64,000 nt of DNA, from positions 2,356,001-2,420,000 of the forward strand of contig CAMRHE010000115.1 of NCBI GenBank assembly GCA_947044405.1, in the 5' to 3' direction. Under the pieces are notes generated by a model. That model was given only the letters and a program-made list of their open reading frames with translations, was not told the origin of the DNA and did no database searches. Origin of the DNA: Leptodactylus fallax. Its lineage: Eukaryota > Chordata > Amphibia > Anura > Leptodactylidae. Shown here in pieces: positions 23,319-34,237 of this stretch. Each line of letters begins with the position of its first letter. Positions within the stretch are counted from its first letter, which is position 1. A program made the position numbers and the translations under genes.

Positions 23319-25719
23319 AATCAAGAGTCATTTGATCTATTAGAAAAACTGAGGCTTATAGTTGCTGACCATAATGTATCCTAAGAAAGTTGTCACATGA
23401 TATTACTTATACATATTTTATTCAAGTGAAGAGGGCTAAGGCAGCGTTCACATCTGCGTCTCTGTCTTGTTACTCTACTACTGTTAATGTTTGTTGCTGT
23501 CATCTTCTGGTGGACCCTATAATAGGAGTGTGAACATACCCTAACACTGATTATTTTATTATAGGCACCTCTCAATGGGCAGTCAAGGGTAATGGCTATA
23601 ACAAGGACTGAATTATTAGGCTTAATGCCACCCGGTGACTTTGGCTGCAACTCCCTTCACATGACTGCTGAAGATTTCTGTCACCCTAAATAACATTGTG
23701 ACCCATCAGTGCTCTATCTATGTAGTAGTTAGAAGTTGCAGCACCCTCGGGGTCACAAAGCTACTCCATTTACTTATAGTAGTGAAGAAGACAAAGAGCA
23801 ACATGGTGTGGACAAAGTCACTGTGTACCTTAGCCTTCTAGTTAGATGACTAGGTCAGAGCATCTCCACAATGGTAGGTCTTCAGGGTGTTCCTGGTAGT
23901 AGTTGTTACTACCAACCAAAGGTGGTTGGAGAAAGGACAACTCCTGTATGGGTGTAACACTCCTTTGGGCCGACCTCTGTAGGCAGGGTGTGTTGTAGTT
24001 CTCACCTCACTATGGCGTAGTGCCTCCACCCGAATCTTGCTAGGAGCTCTATAGGAATTCAGGAAGGTCTTTCTCTTCTGCTAGGGGTCAACTCGGGAAA
24101 CCCCCACCTAAGCTCAGTACACACAAATGTTGAGGGTAAAACTACTTAACCGGTTTATTATGGGAAGAGTAAACAAGGGCAAAATAAACAAAAGGTGAAC
24201 AGAGAAATGTTTCAGTAATTCACATGACAATGCACAGGTACATCCTATAGTATTAACCCCCTAGTGGTAGGAATGGACTATGTGCCAGGCCTTGCAGGTA
24301 AAATAAACTATAGGGAATAGCACAGGGTTAAGATAGTGACCCACAGATGATAGTCATCACACACATGCAATCATACTTGTACTCCTAAATAACAGCACAC
24401 AATGCAGAATTACTAATGGCTGCAGCAATAAACAGAACAGTCCATCCGTTGGGGCCCAGTTGCCGCGGATGGTGGCGCGCATTCAGGAAACGTTGGTGCA
24501 CTATAGACACAGCAGATCCTTTCTACCACAGTTCTCATAAACCTAACAGCAGTACAGCAAAGTCTACTCACTAACTCTTGCAGGGAATCTGGTGCCAGCC
24601 TGGAGTCTCACAGGGTGCTGCAGTTTTCGTATGATAGGACACTAATGTAGTATGAGCCAGGAGTCTTCTTGGATGCGGCCCTGGGTACATTTTGGGAGTC
24701 TGGTCACTCTGGACAGGTGGTACTGCTGCAGGGATGCTGCTTCTTCCCTCAGAGTGGGCTGGCAGGACTGTCTCTATGTCCTGGGTTACCCAGTGCCAAG
24801 CTATGTGCCCCCTGGCAGTTGCTGGAACAAGCCCCTTCTGTAGCCCATGTGGCTGCCTGTCTTCTCTCTTCTGCAGACCTTTCCCATAATTCCCTGCTCA
24901 GCCAATCAGTCCCTTTCTCTGATACTCCTCCCCCTGGAGTAAGGGGTGTAGGGAAATGTAATCCACTGTCCCTCAGCATAAAATGGCTGATGTCTGCTGT
25001 AGTGGATCCTGGCTTGGCATTAACTGCAGCACCTGCTGTATGCAAAGTGCTCCTTGCAGGGGTTACATGGGCAACAAGGTCATGGGTGCTGATGGCTTAT
25101 TGAAGTATATGGGGAGCGAAGTCCTGGACCTCTGATCTGATCCCTACAGCAGTACAATTGGTTAAACATGGCTGACTATGATCGAAAGGTGTCAGAACAC
25201 ACGGTGCACTACAGCCTACTATGTAAGGGACTGCGTAGCCGTAGACCGGTCATAGAGCCCCTTCTGACCTCTGCTCACCACCAAAAACATCTAAACTGGA
25301 ATATGGAAGAAGGCGGCCTGGTCTGATGGTCAGGACATGTGTGTTGCTTGCATGCAAGATACACTATGGGAAGAAGACAAGACAGCGGTAGTAGTGTGAT
25401 GCCATGAGCACTGATGGGGCCATTACTATGGCACATACTAAACATTGTACAGTATGTACTGAGTACCCCCCTTCATGGCAGCGCTATTCCCTTGGGCTGG
25501 CGGTCTCTTGGTCACCTATCGTACATGCTAGTATCATTGCTAAGGCCAGTGATTGGCTGCAGTGGTCACATGGGGTGTACGGCACATGACAAATATAGGA
25601 AAATAGTGTGGAATTATATAGGGAGTCATTTTCTCAATTTTTTTTTCAGATTTCAGAGTCCCCCTTCAATTTATCATTGCTTATAGGATTTTGGCCAGCA
25701 TATGTAGTCACATGGGTCC
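23319..25719. other. intergenic between TIA1 and C2orf42, unclassified
   Basis: A short inverted repeat (GCAGCGTTCACATCTGCG ... TAGGAGTGTGAACATACC) lies at about 23,440-23,545. The stretch 23,700-25,150 looks like one repeat-derived unit by its composition and has an interrupted open frame at 24,669-25,103, but I recognise no protein in it. Confidence 0.4.
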
Positions 25720-25992
25720 ATGACAAGGCATGCTGGGGCTTGTAGTTACAGTACAGCTTTGACACCCCAATGCCTGCCTCCCCAGCAGCACCCACATAGC
25801 AGAAAGCTGTAGTACAGTACTACATTTCCCATCATCCCCCTAGTGACGTCGCCAACCACGTGATCCGCGCCGTTCAATCACTCCCTCTGTTACAGAGCTC
25901 GCTGCGTTTGTAAGGCGCTCCGGCGAAGGGTCTGAGGGGAGACAAGGGCCCTGCTGATAACAGAGGGGCCCCAGGCGGTGTCCATGGTGTAG
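25720..25992 (+). promoter_or_regulatory. CpG-rich promoter and non-coding first exon of C2orf42
   Basis: Two ZNF143/STAF-like motifs occur: ACTACATTTCCCATCATCC at 25,819-25,837 and, inverted, GCATGCTGGGGCTTGTAGT at 25,728-25,746. A CRE-like TGACGTC (25,844-25,850) and an E-box CACGTG (25,857-25,862) follow. The likely transcribed part, about 25,880-25,992, ends at AG followed by GTAAGAGG, a strong donor. The first coding exon opens with an acceptor at 33,401, so a 7.4-kb 5' intron is inferred. Confidence 0.68.
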
Positions 25993-26704
25993 GTAAGAGG
26001 AGAAGGAGGAGCGCCGGGGATCTAGAGAAGGGGGCGCTAGTGGCGGGTGATATATAACGAGACAAGGAGGCACCGGCGGCGGGTCGGGGGCCGGAAGTGA
26101 CGTCAGCAGGCGCCTTCTGCTCCAGGCTGTATGTGTGGGTGCTGGGCTGTATATGGAGGAGGAGGGGACTCCTGTATAAGGCTGGATAGTGTGAATAGGG
26201 CAGTGGCTGTGTCATGTCTTCTGTGTAAGGACAGCACATTCACTGGCTGTATAGTTATCAATAAAGATGGCCCTGCCACTGTGTGCTAGTAAGGTCATGA
26301 TGGGGCATATTCCTGGCTGGGAGGTGATGGGTTGCTATGGGTTACACCCAATAAGGCTGCTGTTAGCAAAGCCCAACCAAAACTAAAGCGTAAAACAGAA
26401 AAAGTTCCCTACACTGCCTTTGTATGTAGAAAAAAGAGGTGCAGTATGGACGTCATATTACACCTCCATATAACTTTGAGGTCATACAGCGCTGTAATAC
26501 GGCCATGTGAGTGAGCCCTTAAAATTGTCATTCAGAGACTGTTTAAAGACTGACAGTACTTCTTCTGGGGTTCTGTTTGAGACAAACCTGGCTCATGTTT
26601 TCTGAATCGGCACCCGAGAGCTGGCATTACTATTACAGTGATCTATTCTGCAGCAAAATCTTCAATTAAAAAAAGCTGCATTTCCGCAATGTGGGGGCTC
26701 ACCC

Positions 26705-27060
26705 TAAAGGGGTTTTCCTGGAGTTGAGTATTGGTGACCTATCCTTAGGATAGGTCATCTATTAAAGATCTGTGGTGGTCTGACATCTGGGACCCAAGTG
26801 GATCATCTAGTTGTAGTGGCTCGTTCCTGTGCGCCACTTCACAGGCCATATGATGTCACACTCATCACTCAAATGCCCCTGAAACATGGTCAGTCCCATT
26901 TGAGTGAATGGGATGAGCTGTGATACCAGGCACAGCCTCTGCTGAAATGTACAGCACTATGCTTGGTAAGCACTGAAACCTCTTCAAACAGCTGATTGGC
27001 CAGTGGGTGAGTGTCGGACCCCTATCTATTTTAAGGGTAAGACCCGGAAAACCCCTTTAG
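26705..27060. mobile_element. MITE of the AAAGGGGTTTTCC family in the C2orf42 5' intron
   Basis: Ends TAAAGGGGTTTTCCTGGAGT and GACCCGGAAAACCCCTTTAG are inverted repeats. Inside, CTATCCTTAGGATAGGTCAT is itself palindromic. Similar non-coding units occur near 6,430, 35,960 and 50,937. Confidence 0.72.
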
Positions 27061-27357
27061 GCCAGGGCCCCACGTGGCATAAATGCTATGGCAAAAAAGC
27101 GGCGTTTTACAGTCACACGTTGCAGAAAATGCATGCAGCAGACACGCTGCTATTTCCGAAACTGTTGTGGTTTTGGAAAATCGCAGCATGTCAATTATTC
27201 CTATGGAAACGCCGGCGGTTTTCTTATAGGTATAATGGAAGCAGAAAAGACTTTCTGTGAAAAGTGCTGTGGGAAAAACCAAAATGCGTTGCCACCACAG
27301 TTTTTCCTACTGTGCTTTTTTGCAGCAGCCCACTACATGGGGCATTATCCTTAGACT
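27061..27357. mobile_element. MITE of the GGGCCCCACGTGG family
   Basis: Starts GGCCAGGGCCCCACGTGGC and ends ATGGGGCATTATCCTTAG, an inverted version of the start. The foldback interior contains GGAAAATCGCAGCATGTCAA. Related copies lie at 31,315-31,529, 36,195-36,375 and 56,190-56,355. Confidence 0.65.
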
Positions 27358-27409
27358 GAGACTTTTTTTTTTTTGGGGGGGCGGGGGGCAAACCCAAGAA
27401 TGGGGAATA

Positions 27410-29058
27410 CAGTCATATGAAAAAGTTTGGGCACCCCTATTAATCTTAATCATTTTTAGTTCTAAATATTTGGGTGTTTGCAACAGCCATTTCAATTTGA
27501 TATATCTAATAACTGATGGACACAGTAATATTTCAGGATTGAAATGAGGTTTATTGTACTAACAGAAAATGTGCAATATGCATTAAACCAAAATTTCACC
27601 GGTGCAAAAGTATGGGCACCTCAACAGAAAAGTGACATTAATATTTAGTAGATCCTCCTTTTGCAAAAATAACAGCCTCTAGTCGCTTCCTGTAGCTTTT
27701 AATCAGTTCCTGGATCCTGGATGAAGGTATTTTTGACCATTCCTCTTTCCAAAACAATTCCAGTTCAGTTAAGTTTGATGGTCGCCGAGCATGGACAGCC
27801 CGCTTCAAATTATCCCACAGATGTTCAATGATATTCAGGTCTGGGGACTGGGATGGCCATTCCAGAACATTGTAATTGTTCCTCTGCATGAATGCCTGAG
27901 TAGATTTGGAGCTGTGTTTTGGATCATTGTCTTGCTGAAATATCCATCCCCGGCGTAACTTCAAATTCGTCACTGATTCTTGTACATTATTCTCAAGAAT
28001 CTGCTGATACTGAGTTGAATCCATGCGACCCTCAACTTTAAGAAGATTCCCCATGCCGGCATTGGCCACACAGCCCCAAAGCATGATGGAACCTCCACCA
28101 AATTTTACAGTGGGTAGCCAGTGTTTTTCTTGGAATGCTGTGTTTTTTTGACGCCATGCATAACGCCTTTTTGTATGACCAAACAACTCAATCTTTGTTT
28201 CATCAGTCCACAGGACCTTCTTCCAAAATGAAGCTGGCTTGTCCAAATGTGCTTTTGCATACATCAGGCGACTCTGTTTGTGGCGTGCTTTCAGAAACGG
28301 CTTCTTTCGCATCACTCTCCCATACAGCTTCTCCTTGTGCAAAGTGTGCTGTATTGTTGACCGATGCACAGTGACACCATCTGCAGCAAGATGACGCTGC
28401 AGCTCTTTGGAGGTGGTCTGTGGATTGTCCTTGACTGTTCTCACCATTCTTCTTCTCTGCCTTTCTGATATTTTTCTTGGCCTGCCTCTTCTGGGCTTAA
28501 CAAGAACTGTCCCTGTGGTCTTCCATTTCCTTACTATGTTCCTCACAGTGGAAATTGACAGGTTAAATCGCTGAGACAACTTGTTGCATCCTTCCCCTGA
28601 ACAACTATGTTGAACAATCTTTGTTTTCAGATCATTTGAGAGTTGTTTTGAGGAGCCCATGATGCCACTCTTCAGAGGAGATTCAAATAGGAGAACAACT
28701 TGCAATTGGCCACCTTAAATACCTTTTCTCATGATTGGATACACCTGGCTATGAAGTTCAAAGCTCAGTGAGGTTACAAAACCAATTTTGTGCTTCAGTA
28801 AGTCAGTAAAAAGTAGTTAGGAGTATTCAAATCAATAAAATTATAAGGGTACCCAAATTTTTGCATCGGTCAAATTTTGGTTTAATGCATATTGCACATT
28901 TTCTGTTAGTACAATAAACCTCATTTCAATCCTGAAATATTACTGTGTCCATCAGTTATTAGATATATCAAATTGAAATGGCTGTTGCAAACACCCAAAT
29001 ATTTAGAACTAAAAATGATTAAGATTAATAGGGGTGCCCAAACTTTTTCATATGACTG
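27410..29058 (-). mobile_element. complete Tc1-like transposon (1,649 bp) flanked by TA
   Basis: Both ends read CAGTCATATGAAAAAGTTTG inward, and the inverted repeats extend for about 220 bp with very high identity. TA stands on each side (27,408-27,409 and 29,059-29,060). The flanks rejoin a MITE (AACCCAAGAATGGGGAATA / TATAAGAAGGTTTTATACTT), so the pre-insertion site can be read. Carries an open transposase on the minus strand. Confidence 0.96.
27638..28660 (-). CDS. Tc1-like transposase, apparently intact (340 aa)
   Basis: Catalyses cut-and-paste transposition. The frame is open from 28,705, but Met at 28,660 (MGSSKQLSND) is the likelier start, giving 340 residues, normal for Tc1. Two helix-turn-helix units occupy the N-terminal third (SQRFNLSISTVRNIV; VTVHRSTIQHTL), with an AT-hook-like GRPRK between them. 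The catalytic triad is D in LWTDETKIELFG, D in FQQDNDPKHSS and E in NIIEHLW, with 34 residues between the last two (DD34E). The GGGSIMLWGC box is present. No stop or frameshift is visible. Ile replaces the usual Pro before the catalytic Glu pair (NIIE). It lies antisense within the 5' intron of C2orf42. Confidence 0.92.
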   Translation of the reverse strand: MGSSKQLSNDLKTKIVQHSCSGEGCNKLSQRFNLSISTVRNIVRKWKTTGTVLVKPRRGRPRKISERQRRRMVRTVKDNPQTTSKELQRHLAADGVTVHRSTIQHTLHKEKLYGRVMRKKPFLKARHKQSRLMYAKAHLDKPASFWKKVLWTDETKIELFGHTKRRYAWRQKNTAFQEKHWLPTVKFGGGSIMLWGCVANAGMGNLLKVEGRMDSTQYQQILENNVQESVTNLKLRRGWIFQQDNDPKHSSKSTQAFMQRNNYNVLEWPSQSPDLNIIEHLWDNLKRAVHARRPSNLTELELFWKEEWSKIPSSRIQELIKSYRKRLEAVIFAKGGSTKY

Positions 29059-29397
29059 TATATAAGAAGGTTTTATACTTCTACCTTCTACTCAATCCAC
29101 TTGCTGCATTTCCACAATGTGGGACCTTAGCCTTAAAGGGGTTTTCCCATCTCCCTGTTTCAGCAGCTTTGCCTGCTGTCTCTTCTTTCCTGTCCCCCCC
29201 CCCCCCAGCTTGATAAACAGGACACTATGAAGTATCACAATACTTATTATGATTACTAGAAATCTAATATAAATGCAGATGAAATAATATGCATATGCTT
29301 CTAGAGAACGGACTCAGTGTTATCTGTGTGTTTACATAGAGAGATAACAGACAGGACTTTATCAGCAAACTGCAATTAGCTGAATGGCAGAGCTGTA

Positions 29398-30950
29398 CAG
29401 TGGGGAAAAAAGTATTTAGTCAGCCACCAATTGTGCAAGTTCTCCCACTTAAAAAGATGAGGCCGGCCTGTAATTGTCATCATGGGTAGACCTCAACTAT
29501 GAGAGACAAAATGAGAAAACAAATCCAGAGAATCACATTGTCTGATTTTTTTAAGAATTTATTTGCAAATTATGGTGGAAAATAAGTATTTGGTCACCTA
29601 CAAACAAGCAAGATTTCTGGCTCTCACAGACCTGTAAGTTCTTCTTTAAGAGGCTCCTCTGTCCTCCACTCATTACCTGTAGTAATGGCTCCTGTTTGAC
29701 ATTGTTATCAGTATAAAAGACACCTGTCCACAACCTCAAACAGTCACACTCCAAACTCCACTATGGTGAAGACCAAAGAACTGTGGAAGGACACCAGAAA
29801 CAAAATTGTAGACCTGCACCAGGCTGGGAAGACTGAATCTGCAATAGGCAAGCAGCTTGGTGTGAAGAAATCAACTGTGGGAGCAATAATTAGAGAATGG
29901 AAGACATACAAGACCACTAATATCTCCCTCGATCAGGGGCTCCACGCAAGATCTCACCCCGTGGGGTCAAAATGATCACAAGAACGGTGAGCAAAAATCC
30001 CAGAACCACATGGGGGGACCTAGTGAATGACCTGCAGAAAGCTGGGACTAACGTAACAAAGGCTACCGTCAGTAACACACTACGCTGCCAGGGACTCAGA
30101 TCCTGCAGTGCCAGTCATGTCCCCCTGCTTAAGCCAGTACATATCCGGGCCCGTCTGAAGTTTGCTAGAGAGCATTTGGATGTTCCACAAGAGTATTGGG
30201 AGAATCTCATATGGTCAGATGAAACCAAAGTAGAACTGTTTGGTAGAAACACAACCCGTCGTGTTTGGAGGAGAGTGAATGCTGAGTTGTATCCAAAGAA
30301 CACCATACCTACTGTGAAGCATGGGGGTGGCAACATCATGCTTTGGGGCTGTTTCTCTGCAAAGGGACCAGGACGACTGATCCGTGTACATGAAAGAATG
30401 AATGGGGCCATGTATCGTGAGATTTTGAGTGCAAACCTCCTTCCATCAGCAAGGGCATTGAAGATGAAACGTGGCTGGGTCTTTCAGCATGACAATGATC
30501 CCAAGGTCCTGGAGTGGCCTAGCCAGTCTCCAGATCTCAACCCCATAGAAAACCTTTGGAGGGAGTTGAAAGTCCGTGTTGCCCAGCAACAGCCCCAAAA
30601 CATCACTGCTCTAGAGGAGATCTGCATGGAGGAATGGGCCAACATACCAGCAACAGTGTGTGCCAACCTTGTGAAGACTTACAGAAAACGTTTGACCTCT
30701 GTCATTGCCAACAAAGGATATATAACAAAGTATTGAGATGAACTTTTGTTTTTGACAAAATACTTATTTTCCACCATAATTTGCAAATAAATTCTTTAAA
30801 AATCAGACAATGTGATTTTCTGTATTTGTTTTCTCATTTTGTCTCTCATAGTTGAGGTCTACCTATGATGACAATTACAGGTCGGCCTCATCTTTTTAAG
30901 TGGGAGAACTTGCACAATTGGTGGCTGACTAAATACTTTTTTCCCCACTG
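29398..30950 (+). mobile_element. Tc1-like transposon (1,553 bp) flanked by TA, inactive
   Basis: Both ends read CAGTGGGGAAAAAAGTATTT inward; inverted repeats of about 200 bp match closely. TA flanks both ends (29,396-29,397 and 30,951-30,952). It encodes a broken transposase on the plus strand. Confidence 0.95.
29763..30736 (+). pseudogene. Tc1-like transposase with frameshift and internal deletion
   Basis: The start MVKTKELWKDTRNKIVDLHQ and the first helix-turn-helix are intact to about 29,940, where the frame is lost; the rest continues open from 29,972. The first catalytic Asp ([12 protein letters not shown]) and Glu (NPIENLW) are present. After FQHDNDPK the protein jumps to [15 protein letters not shown], leaving 18 residues between the second Asp and Glu instead of 34, so 16 codons (48 nt) are missing. 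It ends [11 protein letters not shown]. Confidence 0.92.
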
Positions 30951-31314
30951 TATATAACATTGAGAGCAGTGAGTGATGTTACTTGTCTCGTCTTATCACA
31001 CAGGTCCAGATCTATGGAAACACTGTGTAAACAATGGGAGGAATAATTTCACATAGCAGGAAATAAAGCAGCATTGCTAAAGCAATATATTTAAGAAAGC
31101 TCTTCAATTTACATAAGCTACCAGTATAGATAGGATGCTTGAGATGGGAATACCCCTTTAAGGAGGACATACGTTTCAGTTTGCAAAAGCCGGGAATAGA
31201 TGTAGCAGAAAGAAGTATCCTTATGAAGCCATTTTTGGCTTTGGCTCAAAAAATACAGCAACATCTGCAACAAAAAAAAAAAAACCACAGCTTTTCTGCA
31301 ATGTGTGGCCTCAG

Positions 31315-31529
31315 TCAGGTAGGGGCCCCACTTGGCGGAAATGCTGCGGAAAAAAACCGCATCATTTTACAGTCACAGCAAAGTGGGTGGAACTCTATCG
31401 AATCCCATCCCCACTTTGTGGTAAAATACGCAAAGCGTTGTGGTTTGTGGAAATCGCAGCATGGCGATTATTCCTACGGAAATGTTGCCAGTTTCCCTAT
31501 AGATATAACTGGCCACGTGGGGCCTTAGA
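31315..31529. mobile_element. MITE of the GGGCCCCACGTGG family
   Basis: Ends TAGGGGCCCCACTTGGCGG and GGCCACGTGGGGCCTTAG; the interior has GAAATCGCAGCATGGCGATT. Non-coding. Confidence 0.65.
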
Positions 31530-33401
31530 CTAAAGGAGTATTCTGGATATGGAATAAGTGCTAGATTGGTTGGAGTCCAGGCGTGAAGACACCCACTGGT
31601 CATTAGAAAGAGGGCTCTGAGTCCCCTGTTTAAACAGCGGTGATAAAGCATACCCATACCACATCATATATTCTGTGGGACTGAGAAAGCTAGCTGACTG
31701 CTGTACTTGGCTATGTCCATCTATCCCATAGGTTGAGATTACAGATACTTCATATTAAACACCGCTCTATTCAAGCAGGATTTGGACCCAGCTTTTCACA
31801 TGAAAAGGGAAGTCTTCAGTAGTCTGACCTCCGCTGTTCTAGTATTTTTCTCATATCCAGTATTTATCTTCCTACCAGAATACCCCTTTAAGTATTCCCA
31901 TCTTCCAAGGAAACAATAAATCGGTATCCTATAGCATTACTTTTTGATTGGTGGGAGTCTGACTGTGAAAATCCCCACTGATCCTGAGAATGCAGGATGT
32001 TTAGTAATGTGACCCCTTCACAGCTCTTCCTTCTGCTTTTACACTTTCAGTCATCAAACACGGGACTGCAACACCTTTCTATTCAAGTGAATAGTGCTGG
32101 CACAGTCAGTAACCAGAGCACTACTGTTGTGGGAAGAGCTGTGAAAAAGCTCGCAGAGGTCAGACTCCTACCATTCACAAAGTGATGGAATACCAAAGCT
32201 ATGTGGGATGAGAATACAGTATACCTCTTTAATTGTCCGTTACATATTACCCCCTGTCCATAGTGGATAGATCAGCAAAACTTGATCTTTTTGGTGCCTT
32301 TAATAAATATGTGTAGTTTTCCACGTATTATGAATTGAAGGGGTTCTCTTTATATTGATGGCTTGTCCGGGATAAATAGAAATTCCTACACTAAACTAAA
32401 CACCCTCCCCTCCCCTACTTTCTAAATTACGTAATTTATCAAAAATGTATAGTTACCCATATCCTTGGGGCGGTCATGTGACTGCCCCAAGGACATTTTC
32501 TGATTTATCTGGTGACAATCCGTTTCCACATTTCTGGAAACGGAACGTCACTACTACCTACTACTCCCGCCTCCACCCCATCATACTTACCTCCTGCGGG
32601 GAACGGTTCCTCCTCCTTTTGTGACGTCTGCCTGCGAATGTGCAAAAGAGCCGGAGTCCCGGCTTTGTGCTGTAGCTGACACTCCATCTCTATTGCACAT
32701 GTGTGGGAGCCTGAAGGAGCCGCCCACGTCTGCACAGTAAAGATGGAATGAAGGTTACAGCACAGTGCCAGGACTGCTGCGCAGGTGCTGGCAGAATTAA
32801 AGAAGAGGAGGAGCCGTTCTACGCAGAAGGAAGTGTAGACAGGTAAGTATAATTGGGTAGAGGGGTGGGCTGAGTTAGTTAGGAAGGGCTAGTAGTGGGC
32901 GGAATAGCTAGGGAGACAGAGAGGGGGTGTTAGAGAGGGGAGGGGGGGAGGAGTGAGAGGGAGGTAGTATGTGAGCCTATAACTACCATAATGCATTAGC
33001 TAAGGCAGCAGGAAGCTACACCATGTAAACAAATGCAGAAGATGCCAGGCGCTCCCAGACAAACCCAGAAATCACTCAAAACACTGCTAAAGGTATATGG
33101 GTGCACTTATTAACCCATTAATAGCACTAACAGACCTTTTTTAAAGAATATTTTTTTGTCCGAAAAACCCCTTTAACCTTTGGGTAAGCAATCAGCCTGT
33201 GATCGTGGGGACCAGACCCTGGAGACCCAAACAGATCACTGGTACAAAAGGGCCAAAGTGCTTAATTTTCCACCCTGGCACAATGTATCATCCATACACA
33301 CACCTGTGCTTGGTACGGTAGGGCCTCGCTACAATTTTTTTTTCTAAGTTGTATGGTAAATGGTGGAATAGTAACTGATACGTTTTTTTTTGTCATTTTA
33401 G
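31530..33401. other. remainder of the C2orf42 5' intron, repeat-like
   Basis: No gene seen. Repeat-like segments include one at 32,338-33,178 ending in TTTGTCCGAAAAACCCCTTT and a G-rich purine tract near 32,870-32,970. The intron ends with a T-run and TTTTAG. Confidence 0.45.
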
Positions 33402-33414
33402 GATATACATCAGT

Positions 33415-34237
33415 ATGGAACCAAGTCCTGGGAAACCAAAAGTCCCTGACTTCCTCTCTAACTTGGGAAAACCTACCTTGCGAGGTGTTCGTAAATGCCC
33501 GCACTGCGGTACTTACAATGGAACTCGTGGCCTAAGCTGTAAAAATAAGAGCTGTGGCACTGTCTTCAGATGTCGAAACAACAAGCCTCCTCCTCGAGAT
33601 GCTGTGAAGCTTCTTACTGGATCTGATATGCAGATATTCTCAGTGAGGCAAAGGGACAGAGGACCTGATCACAGATGTCTGGTGGTTCTGGGTATTTCGG
33701 AGACCACCATACAGACTGCGGAAGGGACAATCATCACTCAGATCAGCTCTGGTCGCTGCTTTGCTCCATCTTGTCTTAAAGCAGCAGTTCGAGGGGTGGT
33801 AGAAAACCAGTGTCAGCACATCAAGCAAGCAATAAGCTGCCATATTGAAGCTGAGCCACTGCCTCTTAAAAGCTCAGTGCTGACTGCTATGCAGATCCCA
33901 ACAGAAATCAAACAGGATATCTGGGTACTAGCTAATGAGTGCATGGGGCCACTGGTTCAGAGGGTGAACAAATCTGTCCTGGTAGTGCGCTGCAAACCTA
34001 GCCCACAGAACAGCCTGGGCTACATCCATGTGTACTTCACACAAAAATCCGGCACACAGAAAGGATCCAACCACCTTTTTCAGTGTTCCTGCGAAGCCCA
34101 GAAAGCTACCAAAGCGACCTCATCGAAGGGTGAAAATGAGGAGAGGTGTGTGCACTTCTACACCTGCCTAGGAGCTTTTGCCAGCGATGACAGCCTTACT
34201 GAAGAATTCACTGAATATTTCTACGTCATGTCTGAAG
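33415..34237 (+). CDS. C2orf42: C2orf42 coding exon 1
   Basis: Exon starts at 33,402 after TTTTAG; ATG at 33,415 has A at -3 and G at +4. Residues 1-274, including both Cys-rich motifs. The donor GAAG|GTCAGC at 34,238 is weak; the frame stays open to 34,371 if it is not used. Confidence 0.93.

Larger units (their letters stand above)
29132..31161. mobile_element. MITE of the AAAGGGGTTTTCCCATC family, split by a Tc1 element
   Basis: Left end TTAAAGGGGTTTTCCCATCT and right end AGATGGGAATACCCCTTTAA are inverted repeats. The Tc1 copy at 29,398-30,950 is inserted inside. A C-run lies at about 29,196-29,208. Confidence 0.65.

Noticed and set aside
24669..25103. 144-codon plus-strand frame as a possible gene
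   Set aside because: No recognisable domain, no convincing splice sites or start context; lies in repeat-like DNA.
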